Positions 1 to 11,230 of a DNA stretch of 64,000 nucleotides are shown piece after piece. The DNA comes from Dreissena polymorpha (taxonomy: Eukaryota; Mollusca; Bivalvia; Myida; Dreissenidae), in the NCBI RefSeq assembly GCF_020536995.1, contig NC_068355.1, positions 4,023,264-4,087,263 of the forward strand, in the 5' to 3' direction. The stretch's first letter is position 1. Each line of letters starts with the position of its first letter. Below the pieces are notes generated by a model. It did not search any database and was not told the DNA's origin. It saw only the letters and a program-made list of their open reading frames with translations. The position numbers and the translations under genes are program-made.

Positions 1-168
1 CATGTCTATCAGTCTGGTGTTTTCGATAAACTGCGCTGGTATTGAGCCGTAAGTAAAGCGCTTCCCATTTATTAGAGTATTTGTATTATCGGAGCACGTT
101 CCGTTGGCTCTGTTTGTTGCATTCTTGAAGAAGGCTTTAACCCATTTATGCCTAGTGGACTCTCCCAT
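1..168 (-). CDS. 5' end of an unknown coding sequence, cut by the window edge
   Basis: An ATG on the minus strand opens 56 codons that run without a stop to base 1, so the reading frame leaves the window. The peptide starts MGESTRHKWVKAFFKN and contains NGKRFTYGSIPAQFIENTR. It mixes polar and aromatic residues and looks like real coding sequence. A TTTAG lies just upstream of the ATG and could be a splice acceptor, so the start may instead be internal to an exon. I do not recognise the family and cannot exclude an unknown transposon. The nearest element is the palindrome at 248-312. Confidence 0.4.
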   Translation of the reverse strand, partial: MGESTRHKWVKAFFKNATNRANGTCSDNTNTLINGKRFTYGSIPAQFIENTRLIDM

Positions 169-247
169 CCTTCTAAACTGGATAAATGTATTTCCAAAAT
201 TAGAGGTGTCTAGCATGCTTATTTATATATTTAGAAATTCCTTTAAG

Positions 248-312
248 CAAACAGCGCAGACCCTGATGAGACGCCGCATCATGCGGCGTCTCATGTGGGT
301 CTACGCTGTTTG
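248..312. repeat. Near-perfect palindromic MITE-like repeat
   Basis: A 65-bp near-perfect inverted repeat. Arms begin CAAACAGCGCAGACCC and end GGGTCTACGCTGTTTG around a GACGCCGCATCATGCGGCGTC centre. Weaker symmetry continues about 10 bp each side (CCTTTA/AAGGCA). It resembles short palindromic elements dispersed in dreissenid genomes (recall, not searched). It has no coding content and could form a strong hairpin. Confidence 0.7.
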
Positions 313-320
313 TCAAGGCA

Positions 321-1116
321 TTTTTTCTAGACGCTAGGAATAAATGTGTTAACAGTCGTTGTAAAACATAGTACAGAGGGATCTGGCATTGTGAAATCCG
401 GTTAAATGTCGTATTTATGGCCAAGCTCTTTCACTAAAATCCGTTAAATAGATCCATGTTCTAGTGTGAAGTGAATATTTTGTCTACGACTGCTTTCCCT
501 TTTGGAGATATTTACATTGTCATATTATAGAGAAATTCGTCTAATTCATACGCACAGTATCGCCTCTCTTAAACATCCTAAAAATGATTACCGTGCCTAT
601 TTTGTTTTGTAAATTTAACTGGTTTTCTCACATTCACATTATCTATATTTACAAGTGTGCTTTACATCCGCACTTCGTCCGTTTATATCACTGCAAAACA
701 ATAAGCAGTTCGCATTTTAGTGTAGGTATACAACGCCCTTGAGCTGATAAAATACGCCCACGTGCAGATATATCGGGCAAAGAATGCAATGAAAATTGCC
801 CTTTGTGTACCAACACCCCCTAGTCTTTTGTTGAAGGCGTGTATTCAATACAGATGTGTATGCGCGCAAATGTTGTATTGAACAATAAGTGCTTGTCTTT
901 TTTTGTTCAGAGTTTATTTACAAGTCCATTCGAGCCCCTTCACGGAGTCATTAAGGATGGACCTGCCCCTGTGACCTTTCAGGGGAAAAACATTAATTTT
1001 GTGCCAAAGTAGGTCAAATTTACCCCGGCTACCCGGGTATTCGCCAAATGATTTTTATTTTTAAGATAGTTCGGTGCACGCTGGCCAATGAGACCTTAAT
1101 GTGCCCTGTACCGCGT
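321..1116. other. Non-coding, no feature recognised
   Basis: AT-rich sequence on both strands with no credible exon, tRNA or tandem repeat. The short reading frames here lack any family signature. Confidence 0.5.
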
Positions 1117-1203
1117 GGTGATGATGTGGTGCGGATCACGCGGAGCGTCCCGTACACTACTCATATACATGACACTCCACGCGACCCACACCACATCATC
1201 ACC
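1117..1203. repeat. 87-bp imperfect palindrome
   Basis: The left arm starts GGTGATGATGTGGTG and the right arm ends CACCACATCATCACC. The interior continues as an imperfect inverted repeat (ATCACGCGGAGCGTC against GACACTCCACGCGAC). This leaves a small loop near 1155-1165. It is probably a foldback MITE core, but a transcribed hairpin cannot be excluded. Confidence 0.65.
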
Positions 1204-1900
1204 CGGAAAGTAAGGCCCAGAGCACACACATACAACACCCACCCACACACCTCTCATAACGAGTGATGCGTATGTGGGTGCCACACATGTGTGTTCCGGG
1301 TCCCATGACGGTGGTATGTAGCTGGTTATGTATTGTCTGTGGTGTGTGATTGTTGTGCATTTGTTTGGAGCGGAAGAGGAGGAGTCTGTCGGTCCGTCGG
1401 TCAGTCGTAGGAGGCTGTATCTCGTTCCAGTTCCCAGAGCATAGAGAACGCCGCCCCCGCAAAAGCGCACCCACACCGAGCGAGCCCGAGCCCCCCCCCC
1501 CCCGCGCCCGCATACGGCCCCGCCCCGAGCCCCCAACCGCTGGAGCCTCCCAAGACAAGCACCCTCATCCACCCTCTTGCTGCGCGAGACAACAGATCAG
1601 CCAAGAACCGACCAAGGAGTTTCACAAAGCCACACCCGGAGTCACCATCGTTCTTTCCCACCCGCTTGCCAAACATCCAGACCATGTATCAAGCTGGGCT
1701 GAATGAATCGTCTATTTACTTTATATTCGCTATTGTAACTTGATATGTAAAATAATAGGAAGTAATGAAATAATATCGTTGTTATAGCATATCTTTTATG
1801 CTTTTACTTATAATTGTTATTATGTTGTAGAAATCATGGTATTATAGTTGTATGGCCTTGTAATTAGTTTTTGTGTATCTATGTGAGGTTGTTGTGTCTC
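1204..1900. other. GC-rich island followed by AT-rich DNA
   Basis: From about 1430 to 1600 the sequence turns sharply GC- and CpG-rich, including a run of 14 C and repeated GCCCGAGCCC-like words. This is unlike the AT-rich surroundings. Reading frames on both strands stay open only because of the biased composition and give low-complexity Gly/Arg or Pro/Arg peptides. A CpG-island promoter is possible, but no first exon could be assigned. From 1700 to 1900 it is plain AT-rich. Confidence 0.4.
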
Positions 1901-2040
1901 CGCCCCAAGAGAGGTGTTAGTGGGGGTTCGAACAGGATACAGGAAACGCCCCGATTCCAGAGGCACCCCTGGTTCTTTTAAGTGCCCGGTGTATAGCACC
2001 GATACACTGCACCCCTTTTAACGTCCCTCGCGGAGGACAT
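1900..2040. repeat. Conserved-looking repeat module with GTCCCTCGCGGAGGAC core
   Basis: Contains GCCCGGTGTATAGCACCGATACAC, whose ends form a short inverted repeat, followed by the near-palindrome GTCCCTCGCGGAGGAC. I recall similar wording as a dispersed module in invertebrate genomes, but cannot name its family. No reading frame. Confidence 0.3.
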
Positions 2041-2149
2041 ATTAGTACATGGTGTTAGTATTGTTCCAAATATCATAATGCTGCCTTCTGTAATATCTTA
2101 TAGTAACGTGGGCACGCACTGTTGCTGAGTATTTTGAGTATTGATTGTA

Positions 2150-2370
2150 TGGTGGCGTGAGGGTCAGACTAGATTTTTGAAAGATCATGTACTTGACGAC
2201 AGAAGAGAGGGACTGGGTGTGTGTGATTGTACCGAGATGACTATTTCTTTGTGGGCATAGACAATTTCTATATTTTCTTTCTTCTTGCTGAGGTGGTTGT
2301 CTGTGGCACTGTGGTGTTGCGAGGGCCAGACTGGTTTTGATCATTTACTTGATGATAGAAGAGAGGGTCT
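2150..2370. repeat. Two-copy diverged tandem duplication, period about 158 bp
   Basis: Segments at about 2150-2212 and 2308-2370 share GAGGGTCAGACT/GAGGGCCAGACT, then TGATCAT-like and ACTTGA(C/T)GA(C/T)A(G)AAGAGAGGG words in the same order. This is an old local duplication with no coding signal. The rest of 2371-3020 is AT-rich and holds nothing I recognise, apart from two GGGGAGGTAATT words at about 2711 and 2900. Confidence 0.45.
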
Positions 2371-3216
2371 GTGGTTATAATAGTTTGGTTTTAGGAGAGC
2401 GAGCACGTTAATGGTTCTGGTCATATTATATATACTCGTCGTCCGTGGCCCGCTCGGGGAACCCCCCATGTCCATAGTCCACGTATCGGGTCGGACAGAC
2501 AAGATACATGTTATATTATTATATGTATGGTATATTTATCCTGGTTACTTATTTACAGTGGTTTAAGTTATTCGCAACTATTGTAGATACGCTGTACTAA
2601 ATTTGGTACTTAACTGAAGGGCGAGTGGCACGGGCGCGCGCGTTATTATCACTTATGCAAGGAACGCGTTTTGTTTATATACGTATTTTTGGTATTCCGA
2701 TCGGCTTAGGGGGAGGTAATTTATTCAAGTAAAACGCGAGATTTAATGTGATGCCTTTTTAGAACTCTTATTTCATTAATTACATGCGGATATACAGCTG
2801 AATTTAAAATGAATTCCGCCAGAATTTTTTTTCGGAGAAAGATAAATTGAATTTCAATCGTTCGTAGGATGCGAGTTTCCTTATATATTTTCTATTTCAG
2901 GGGAGGTAATTATAAACTTATAAGTCTCCAAATTTGTCTTATTTGTATATATTTATGATCTTTTTCAATCTAATGGTGACTTAAACATAAGTAATTATTA
3001 GTATGTAGTCAACCTAGATATTATTACGGATATATGATGTTTATTTTATATCTTAGGAGTGTAAAGATGTATTCCATGCTGCTATTCCACTCATCGTGTT
3101 GCCCTCGCATCACTGAGGCGTTGTGCAGGATTGTTGTTTTAGTTAATAATGTAGTCGCAGGAGTTTTCGGTTCATTTGTTCGATTGATTAGGATACAAAA
3201 TGCGTATAGAGTGTAT

Positions 3217-5250
3217 TTATATTTTATTAAGGTATCCCGTGTCTCGCAAAAATTTGAAAACATGTTGTCTTACAATAGAGCCGATCGCATTCGGAGGCAT
3301 AAGCAGTAGACCTCGATCAATTTTTACAGTAATTTTTTTGTACGCTGCTAATACTCCTGCACTTAGTTCTAGTCGCTGTACTGAATGTTCTGGGCATATA
3401 AAGAATAGATGATCGAAAGTGTCTGGAATGTTGCATTTGGGGCACAGAACAGTTTTGTAACAATCGCCGTGTAACCTACTCACCCTTAGTCGCATGCGAG
3501 TATATGCCCTATCTTCTTGTTTAATGGGGCTATAGATATGGATCTTGTGGCTGGGGTTAGTGATATATGGTAAATAATGATCAGCGCAGTAGTTTGAAAA
3601 GTGGCGGTCCTATTCATTATATGATTTTTGGTTGATAATGGCGATAAGTTCGCTCGCGGTGGGTTTTAACCCGGATAGTAGGCCCTCTTGGGATCCTATC
3701 TTGGCAAGTTTATCGGCGTATTCGTTGGCCGGGACGCCTACATGACTCGGTATCCGTATTAATTAAAGAGATAAGTTTTTATAAGTTAATTTCGTGATAC
3801 CTTTTAGAACTGCGTATATCAAGCCTGGGCGCGTTTTTGATGATCCTGCGTGAAGTGCTTGCAATGCGCTAAGAGAGTCAGTTAAAATCGCTTAGTTTGT
3901 TCGTGTGCGTCAAGCGAGTTTTTCCACAGTACTGCGTCGTTAATTATCGCTAATTCACAGGCAAATATGGAGAGGTCTTTATGATGATGTACTCCGCTGT
4001 GGTGAATAATGGCGTTTTGCGGATTATATATAACGTACGCAGCGCCGGCTAGTTCTAATTCCTCGTTTTTACTACCGTCCGTGAAAATCTGTGTGTACCC
4101 GCCGTATTCATTATTTATATAGTTTAGGGCTATATCTACGCTATTGGAGTCGATTTCGGATTTTTTAATTAGTGTTGAGAGATGAAAGTCAATGTCGGGT
4201 TTGGAGATTTTACTCAGGGTATAATAAGTAGGTGGCTGTACTTCAATTTTGTCAACCTCATAATATTCATTAGGCGCTAGAACATTCATCGCGTACGGGA
4301 AGTTCTTGTTCCGTTTAAGGTAGACCGGGTCTTTGGTTATGCTTGAGTTAATTGGGAGGTTATCTTTCATAGCCTTTGTGAGCGTGTGATAGTTTAGCTG
4401 ATTTATTTGTCTTTGGTGACTCAGATCAAGCATTCCACACTCGATGTTCGGTGCTTGTGGATTTACGCGTGCCCGTGATAATTTTAAGTGCCGTGTTTTG
4501 TACAACTTGTAGCTTGTATAGAAGATTTTCGCTGGGTGAGTTATATGCTATGCTTCCATAATTTATCTTTGCCCAGATAGTGTTGTAATTGCGCATCAGT
4601 GCTTTCGTATCCGTACCCCAGTTATTTTTTTGGATGCATTTTAGGAACTTAAGATCTTTTTGGCAGCGCACTGTTAAATTAAGGATGTGGTCTTTCCATG
4701 TTAAGTATTTGTCAAATGTCATCCCTAGGAAAGTAATTGTGTCAAGATACGGAAGCGGAGTGTCACATAGGGTTAATTTGGGAAGGTCTGCAATTTTGTT
4801 AGATGTCGTCATGGAGGCGCCGTTTGAGAAAACAATTGCTTGAGTTTTTGTAGGATTAATTTGCAAACCGTATGTTGAACTCCAAGTTTCTATAGCAGTT
4901 AAGGCTTTTTGAATTTTGGAAATTGCTAGTTTAGGTGATTTCGATGTGGTCCATATAGCACTGTCATCTACGAAAAGGGAAAGGTTAATTAGATCTATCT
5001 TATTTTGAGCATTATGGTCTTTAATTGTACTATCTAGTGTGTTCATTGTAGCGGAAAATAGTATGGGTGAGAGAACACTTCATTGAGGGCAGCCGTTTAT
5101 AGTATCGACCGTTTCGGAGGTCGCGTCCTGCAGTCGTACTTTTATTTTGCGCGTTGTGAAGAAGGCTGCAAGCCATTTGAGCATAGTGCCCTGTATTCCT
5201 AACTTATGTAGCATTTAACGTGCAATATTTTATGATAATATCAACCTTAA
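3217..5250 (-). mobile_element. LINE ORF2 3' half with RNase H (I/Nimb/R1-like group), 5'-truncated and broken
   Basis: Minus-strand remnant of a non-LTR retrotransposon polyprotein. From its 5' side it shows the RT block with NGCPQ-stop-SVLSPILF (the glycine of the usual PQG motif is replaced by TGA), then LSLFVDDSAIW (the catalytic DD motif) and INPTKTQAIVFSNG. Next comes an RNase H domain with IFTDGSKNEE, FACELAII and, in another frame, IPSHVGVPANEYADKLAK. The C-terminal segment has CPKCNIPDTFDHLFFIC, a zinc-binding-like CxxC..H..C. RNase H downstream of RT is typical of the I, Nimb, R1 and Loa groups. The left boundary is truncated near 5250, and at least one stop and two frame changes are present, so the copy is dead. 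Confidence 0.85.
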
Positions 5251-6580
5251 AAACAACGAAAGGGGGCATGTGGTTCCAAGCCGCTATGGCGCAAATATGA
5301 GGGTGATAGTTGCTCACCGCGGTGAAATCGCTGACTTAGGCTTTTACTTTGGGGGGGGGGGGGTGGGAAATCACATTCGCGGGCGATTTTCAGGACTAAT
5401 TCCGGTCTCTTCCATATTGTACACACGCTCTGGACACTAATGTAATCCAAGATCAGAAAGAGCCTTGTCTACAAAACTGATGTATATTTACTCTTCAAAG
5501 AATATGCAAGAGCTCTTGCGCCGGCACACTTCGTTTCTTTAAATTTCTGGTTGACTATGTTTTGAACGGCAGATTTGCGAACAACAAGCTTTCCATCATG
5601 AAGGCGATTTTCTCCCCGTAGAGACAATCGTTGCTTATTCCGCAAAAACATCTCCAGGGTGCTTTTTATCTACAGAACTTCTTTCACAAACCTTTCGTTG
5701 GTAGTTACCCTTAAGCAACTCTACAAGGGTGTTATAAGTAGCATCGTCAACAGGTCTCATTATTGTTTGTTTTAATATTGAAACAGACATACACTAAACA
5801 AGTGATGAGGATGACTTCAAGAAATGAAATCAGTCCTGTTTATATCGTCTTATATAAAGCGTTTGAATAGTCAGGCAATACTTATCAGCCTTTGTAATTT
5901 TATCTACATTTTATATTCGACACACAAACACTAAAATTGTACATGAGCAATAGACTTTAGTTGGCATTTATCAGCACTATGTATATTCATACGACACATA
6001 ACCACTTATTGTATGTCTGACTTGCGTGGAGCATATTGATTCTGTGAACATAGAATGTCGAAAATCTAAAAAGATTGCGCTTTGTAGTATCGCAATTTTT
6101 TCTGTCATTCCATCTTAAATCGAGATTATCCGATTTTTATATGTCTTAAATTGTAATATATTGATAAAAATATGTTATAATACCACAAAATAGGCAAGAA
6201 AAAGTATACATTGAAGACGAATTTCATAACATGCAGCAAAGACGAATAAGCGTCCCGAGCCTTTTGTGACGAAGATATTTCGTACATATTTTTCTCTAAT
6301 TACCGAAGCATTTGTCTTTTTATTAGGATCGGAGTTAGTGTTCGTGTGTCGTATGAACAGATATCGTTGCAGGAGGTTAAAATGACCCGTAAAACAAAAT
6401 TGTGTCTTTGTGTCGTATGAACGAATCTGCACTAAAACTAAATATAGATTCAAATCGTACATGCATGATATACATGCTGACGAATTCGACTGTACAGACA
6501 TTTTCGATTTCAAAATTAAATATCTGGCTTATTTCGTATTTTTCGACACATGTTCTTCTTAACTTATCTTTTAATTCATA
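5251..6580. other. Mostly non-coding, with one decayed coding remnant of an unknown element
   Basis: A G-run lies near 5350. Between about 5470 and 5760 the minus strand reads a coding-like remnant. It includes RPVDDATYNTLVELLKGNY and, in another frame, DGKLVVRKSAVQNIVNQKFK with CAGARALAYSLKSKY. The style resembles the N-terminal part of integrase-bearing transposon proteins seen in metazoan genomes, but this is only an impression. It is broken. From 5770 to 6580 I see AT-rich sequence with no feature. Confidence 0.3.
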
Positions 6581-6589
6581 TTGAAATAA

Positions 6590-8044
6590 CTATAATAGAA
6601 GAACTAGAAATTGTGAATAATTGTAATTATCTGGGAATTGTCATGTCAAGCGGTGGATCTTTTGTACCCGCAACAAATACATTGTATGGCAAATCTTTAA
6701 AAGCGATGCATTCTTTCTTCAACTTAACAAAAGATATGGACGTACCTATAAATGTCATGTTAAATCTTTTTAACGCATATGTATCATCAATTCTAAACTA
6801 TAATTGTGAGGTTTGGGGATTTATCAAAGCGGAAAACATTGAGCGCGTCCATCGTAAATTTTGTAAAAGAATACTAAATGTAAATGTGTCGACAAATTCA
6901 TTATCGCTATATGCCGAAGTTGGTCAATTCCCCTTGTATTTAGACAGTTATGTCAGAATCGTTCAATACTTTTTGAAATTATATACTGTAAAGCAGGGTA
7001 ATTGTATTCTAAAACAAATTGTTATATCACATAGATTAGACATTGAACGCAAACATAACACAAACAATTGGTCATCAAAAGTACGGGACATTCTTAACCA
7101 AACCGGTTTTAACGATGTTTGGTTATTCCCCGAATCTGTGAACTCTAATCAATTTATCCCGTTACTTAAAAACAGATTACGAGACCAGTATATCACTAAC
7201 TGGAACGTAAGTTTTACATCATTTAGTTCAATGATTTTATATAAGGAATTAAAACCAGTATTCGAAATATCGGCTTATATTGATATTGCTGAAGATAAAA
7301 AACATAGGAACATTATAGCTAAATTACGTTTGTCATCTCACAAATTATTTATTGAAACGGGTAGACACCAGAACATTGTTAGAGATCAACGTTAATGTGT
7401 TTTATGCAACCTTAATGATATTGAGGATGAATATCACTTTGTTCTTACATGTCCTTACTATGCCGATGTTAGGAAAACATTAATTCCAAAGTATTACAGA
7501 TGTCGCCCAAATATGTTAAAGTTTATCGAATTACTTAATAGTTCAAAGACAAATGTGTTCAGAAAAATAGCCATGTGTTGTTTAAAAGGCTTTGAAATGC
7601 GAGAAAATGTCTTATATATGTGAACATGCTTCATTGTAGTATATTTTATTTACTTGATTGTATTTGAAATTCATAGTGCACTATGACTATACTGTGTTTA
7701 CTGGTTTGTCAATGGTCAATGGCGTTTTGCCGATTTTTCCAACAAAAAAACTTGAAACTTGCTATATATTATATATCTTTCATAAAGCCACTAAGCGTAT
7801 AATAATGTAATACGTGTTGCAAGCATTAAACAACGTTTTTACAGTATGTGGTCACCCAGTATTAACCTCTTCCATGTGACATTCTCACTTAAACATGTTG
7901 TATTTCATTCTTTTTTTAATCGATCTTCCTTCGAATGATGTATATTTTGTATTTTATTGTAACGCATGCTGTTATTGAATATGTATGTTAACGACGATGA
8001 GCTGTATATGCTTAAGTCAAATAAACTATTCTGTTCTGTTCTGT
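6590..8044 (+). mobile_element. CR1/RTE-like LINE 3' end with (TTCTG)n tail
   Basis: A plus-strand C-terminal ORF2 segment of about 265 codons contains CNYLGIVMSSGGSF, NAYVSSILNYNCEVWGF, VHRKFCKRILNV and RNIIAKLRLSSHKLFIETGR. After a single in-frame TAA at 7393-7395 the same frame goes on with CVLCNLNDIEDEYHFVLTC, the usual CxxC..H..C zinc-binding end, and stops at 7621-7623. The 3' UTR then runs to a short TTCTG tandem tail at 8029-8044, a 3' end type seen in CR1/L2-like LINEs. The catalytic RT core is absent, so this is a 5'-truncated, inactive insertion. The clade call is tentative. Confidence 0.8.
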
Positions 8045-8180
8045 ATAATACGTGTTTGAGACATTTTATCTAAATTCATAAATATTTGACAAAATCTTAG
8101 AATCTCGCTTTAAGTGTTTAACAGAGTATATGTTCGTTGTTTAACCATAGGCGAGCTAATTTTTCAGAGTCATTATATAA

Positions 8181-8617
8181 CAGAGGGGGTAATCACATGA
8201 TAGTCAAGATGGCGACGTCCATGTCGAGACTCGAGACAGTTATTTTTCGCCGTTTTTTACCCTTTTTTACTTTTGTTTACTTTTTAAATGACGCTCACAT
8301 TCCAGCCATATCAGTAAACATGTGATAAGCGATTTTTTCGTATTAAAATTCGCTTTATATCTCGACTTTACTTCCCGCACATTTTCTTGCTGGAGCTTTT
8401 GATTAGGTCATCCCGCTAAGAAATTTCGCAACAAGAAAAGTCGAGATAAAGAGCGAATATCAACACGAAATAAACGCTAGTAACTATCTTGCTGATATGG
8501 CTGGAACGTGAGAGGCATTTAAACAATAAATACAAGTAACAAAGGGTTTAACATGGCAAAAATACCTGCCTCGGCATGAACGTCGCCATCTTGATTATCA
8601 CGTGATTACCCCCTCTG
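8181..8617. mobile_element. Long inverted-repeat (foldback) MITE
   Basis: The ends CAGAGGGGGTAATCAC and GTGATTACCCCCTCTG form terminal inverted repeats. The symmetry continues inward for roughly 200 bp per arm, for example TCAAGATGGCGACGT, TTCCAGCCATATCAG and TTTATCTCGACTTT. The whole 437-bp element is therefore nearly one giant hairpin. It is flanked on both sides by TATAA, a likely target duplication (at least TA). It has no transposase and must be mobilised in trans if at all. Confidence 0.85.
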
Positions 8618-8629
8618 TATAATCTGAGT

Positions 8630-8945
8630 GTCGAATGTCGAGCGGGGCCATCGATATTCGATATAGTACAAGTTGAGTGTCGATAGGAGATAGGAGATCG
8701 ACGATGTCGACTATGAATATCGATGACAGAGCTCGCACATCGATATTTAGATTATATAATGACTTTAAAAAACGATATGCAAAGCCATTTTTCTAAGCCA
8801 TAATATAATAAAAATGTCGATGGGCAATAAGGGTCATCGATATTCATAGTACAAGTTGAATGTCGATAGGCAATCGCCGATATCGACGTTCGCTATTAAG
8901 TTTAATGTCGATGAGCGATCGCCGATTTCAATGTTCGCTACTTTA
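8630..8945. repeat. TCGAT/ATCGAT-rich cluster with a 45-bp two-unit tandem repeat
   Basis: The words ATCGATAT, GTCGATA, GTCGATG and TCGAC recur many times in about 300 bp. The last part holds two 45-bp units (8853-8897, 8898-8942). Both read AAGTT(G/T)AATGTCGAT followed by (C/G)AATCGCCGAT-like and GTTCGCTA. ATCGAT is the core bound by CUT/Onecut-type homeodomain proteins (established motif), but function here is inference only. No gene start lies next to it. Confidence 0.5.
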
Positions 8946-9300
8946 AAAGACATAAATTATACATGGTAAAGACATACATTATTAAGACAATATATTTTAT
9001 ACTTATATTGTATATTGTCGTTTACAAAGTATAAAATAGTCTATAAGAAAAACGAGGCATCCTCGGTTTGGGTGTCGGCACGGTACAAGAATAAGGTTCG
9101 CACTGTGCCACCAAGTTTGCCAATCAAGTACAAGCGATCGGCCAGAACAAGGACGATAAGATCTGAAATCACATTATCATAAATGTTTATTAATTAGTCA
9201 GACGTCATATAGTAAATAATTTCAATTATCAGTGATTATAAAATAAGATTGACAACACATTTAAACGTCACAATACTTTAGGGTTATATGCCAGTTAAAA
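8946..9300. other. Non-coding, no feature recognised
   Basis: AT-rich, with no credible reading frame or RNA gene on either strand. Confidence 0.5.
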
Positions 9301-9309
9301 CCATGTAAT

Positions 9310-10310
9310 ATGTTTATAAAATTTCAGGGCGTAATTATATTTTTTTTACAAACATTCCGCAAGAATTTTAGTTTAGAAAAACGATGATTTACAATTCCAA
9401 ACCACAAACAATTTATTTCTTTTCATGACGTTATCAAACTTCAGGGCACCAATGGAATTCCAATAATGCCATTAAGTGCATGTATTACAATTCAGATGTA
9501 TCACATAATCTAAGTTTTTATGTCATCAATCGTTTCACCTTTTTTAAATATACATTTTATTTGATATACAATTGTAAACCAACAAACAAATGTATCACAT
9601 TTCAGGGCATTATTACACTTGCGGGGGGGGGGAGCAAGTGAATGTAAAAATTAAATACGTTTAAAAAAAAAACAGGTTATTAAACATCATTTGTATTTAT
9701 CCTTTATCGGTTACATTACCTTATTTAGATACATTTTTACATTGTACATCGCAATGGTATTTGTTTAGAATTCGATGATGTACAATTTTAATTTGAGAAA
9801 TATGTTTATTACGTTTCAGGGGGCCGTTTCATAAAATATCGTACGACTTAATTTACGACTTAAAGTTAAAATCTGAAAAATTATTTGGCTTACAATAAGT
9901 AATAATATGTTTCTGTTTAAAAAATGCTGTTTGAAAATGCGATCAGATGCAATTTTGAACTAAGAAACTAAGAAATAAGTGTACTAGTCTGTCGGGCATT
10001 ATTACAATTCAGGTTGTCAAGCAATTGTACAAATGTAATTACTTTATTACAATTGAGGTTGTATGAGAACACCTTTTTTGTCATTTATAGGTCGTATTGC
10101 CTTATTTATATAAATTTTATTTACATGTATGCATTATATATTGCAATAATCTGTGTTTAAAAATGCGATCATATGCAATTTTAAACCAAAAAATAAGTTT
10201 ATTACACTTTCGGGCGTTATTACAATTCAGGTTGTCAAGCAATTGTAATAATGTAATAAAGTTAAGTACAATTCAGGTCGTTATTACACTTCAGGTTGTA
10301 ACACAGCCTG
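9310..10310. repeat. Degenerate tandem array, period about 165-225 bp
   Basis: A block reading roughly GCGATCATATGCAATTTTAAACC, then AAATAAGTTTATTACA, then TTTCAGGGCATTATTACA recurs near 9379, 9562, 9773, 9939 and 10165. The last two units are the most alike and are 226 bp apart. They share GGTTGTCAAGCAATTGTA. Shorter CAATTCAGGTTGT words fill the gaps. It looks like an old satellite or internally repeated element. Short reading frames here are by-products of the repeat. Confidence 0.55.
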
Positions 10311-10682
10311 ACAATACCTAATGCCTTAATGTTGGGATTTGTGTGTGTCAAGAAACTCTGCTTATATAAAGAGTTAACCTCTACACCACTTTTGAATACA
10401 TTTAATATAATTGTTCAATATATTTACAAACATAATAAATGCTTGATTTTGTTGTACATAAACAGTCTTTCAAATGTAATCCTTTTTCCACTGAGCACTA
10501 GTATTAGCATGTAGTTGTACGTTAACTGAACCTTAAAACACAAGGTAAAATAAGAAGGGGCTTTTCCACTTGGATAACTTAACTGTTATTTGGCAATTAT
10601 TAGCAAGTTTTCAAATTATCATAATTGGTACACTTTTACAACATTCAGTTGTTTGATTTCATCTTAGCAGAATTGTAACCCT

Positions 10683-11230
10683 CTGATAAACAACCACTGG
10701 CACCGGTACAGAGCAAATCGCATCAATCCTGAATGGTTACTTATTGTTAAACATCCACAGGCACATTTGCAAAGCACTTCACATAACCCCTGAATGGTTG
10801 CTTAGCAATTAACACCCACTGGCGCAGATAACAAGAAAATCACATACCCCCTGAATGGTTACTTACAAATTCACATCCACTGGCACAGATACCTAGTAAA
10901 TCACATCACTCCTTAATGGTTACTTAGTAATTAACATCCACTGGTACAGATACCAAGCAACTCACAAAACTCCTGAATGTTTAATTACTTATTAACATCC
11001 ACTGGCACATATACAATGCAAATCGCATCACTCCTGGATGGTAACTTTTTGTTAACATACACTGGCACAGATACAAAGCAAATCACATAACCCCTGAATG
11101 GTTTCTTACTAACTAACATCCACTGTTAACAAATACCAAGCAAATCACATCACTCCTGAATGGTTATTTACTGAATAACATCCACTGGCAGTCAGATTCC
11201 AACAATTACATCACCCCACAATGATTACTT
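10683..11230. repeat. About 60-bp minisatellite, roughly nine copies
   Basis: The unit reads approximately AACATCCACTGGCACAGATA, then CCAAGCAAATCACATCACTC, then CTGAATGGTTACTTAGTAAT. About nine copies follow head to tail with 10-25% divergence and small indels. No reading frame persists through the array. 10311-10682 between this and the preceding array holds no recognised feature. Confidence 0.85.

Noticed and set aside
1096-1706. Several 90-158-codon frames on both strands
   Set aside because: Open only because of GC- and C-rich low-complexity sequence; the peptides are Gly/Arg or Pro/Arg runs.
10683-11230. Regular repeats considered as a CRISPR array
   Set aside because: Units are directly adjacent and diverged throughout, without constant repeats and variable spacers; the genome is animal.
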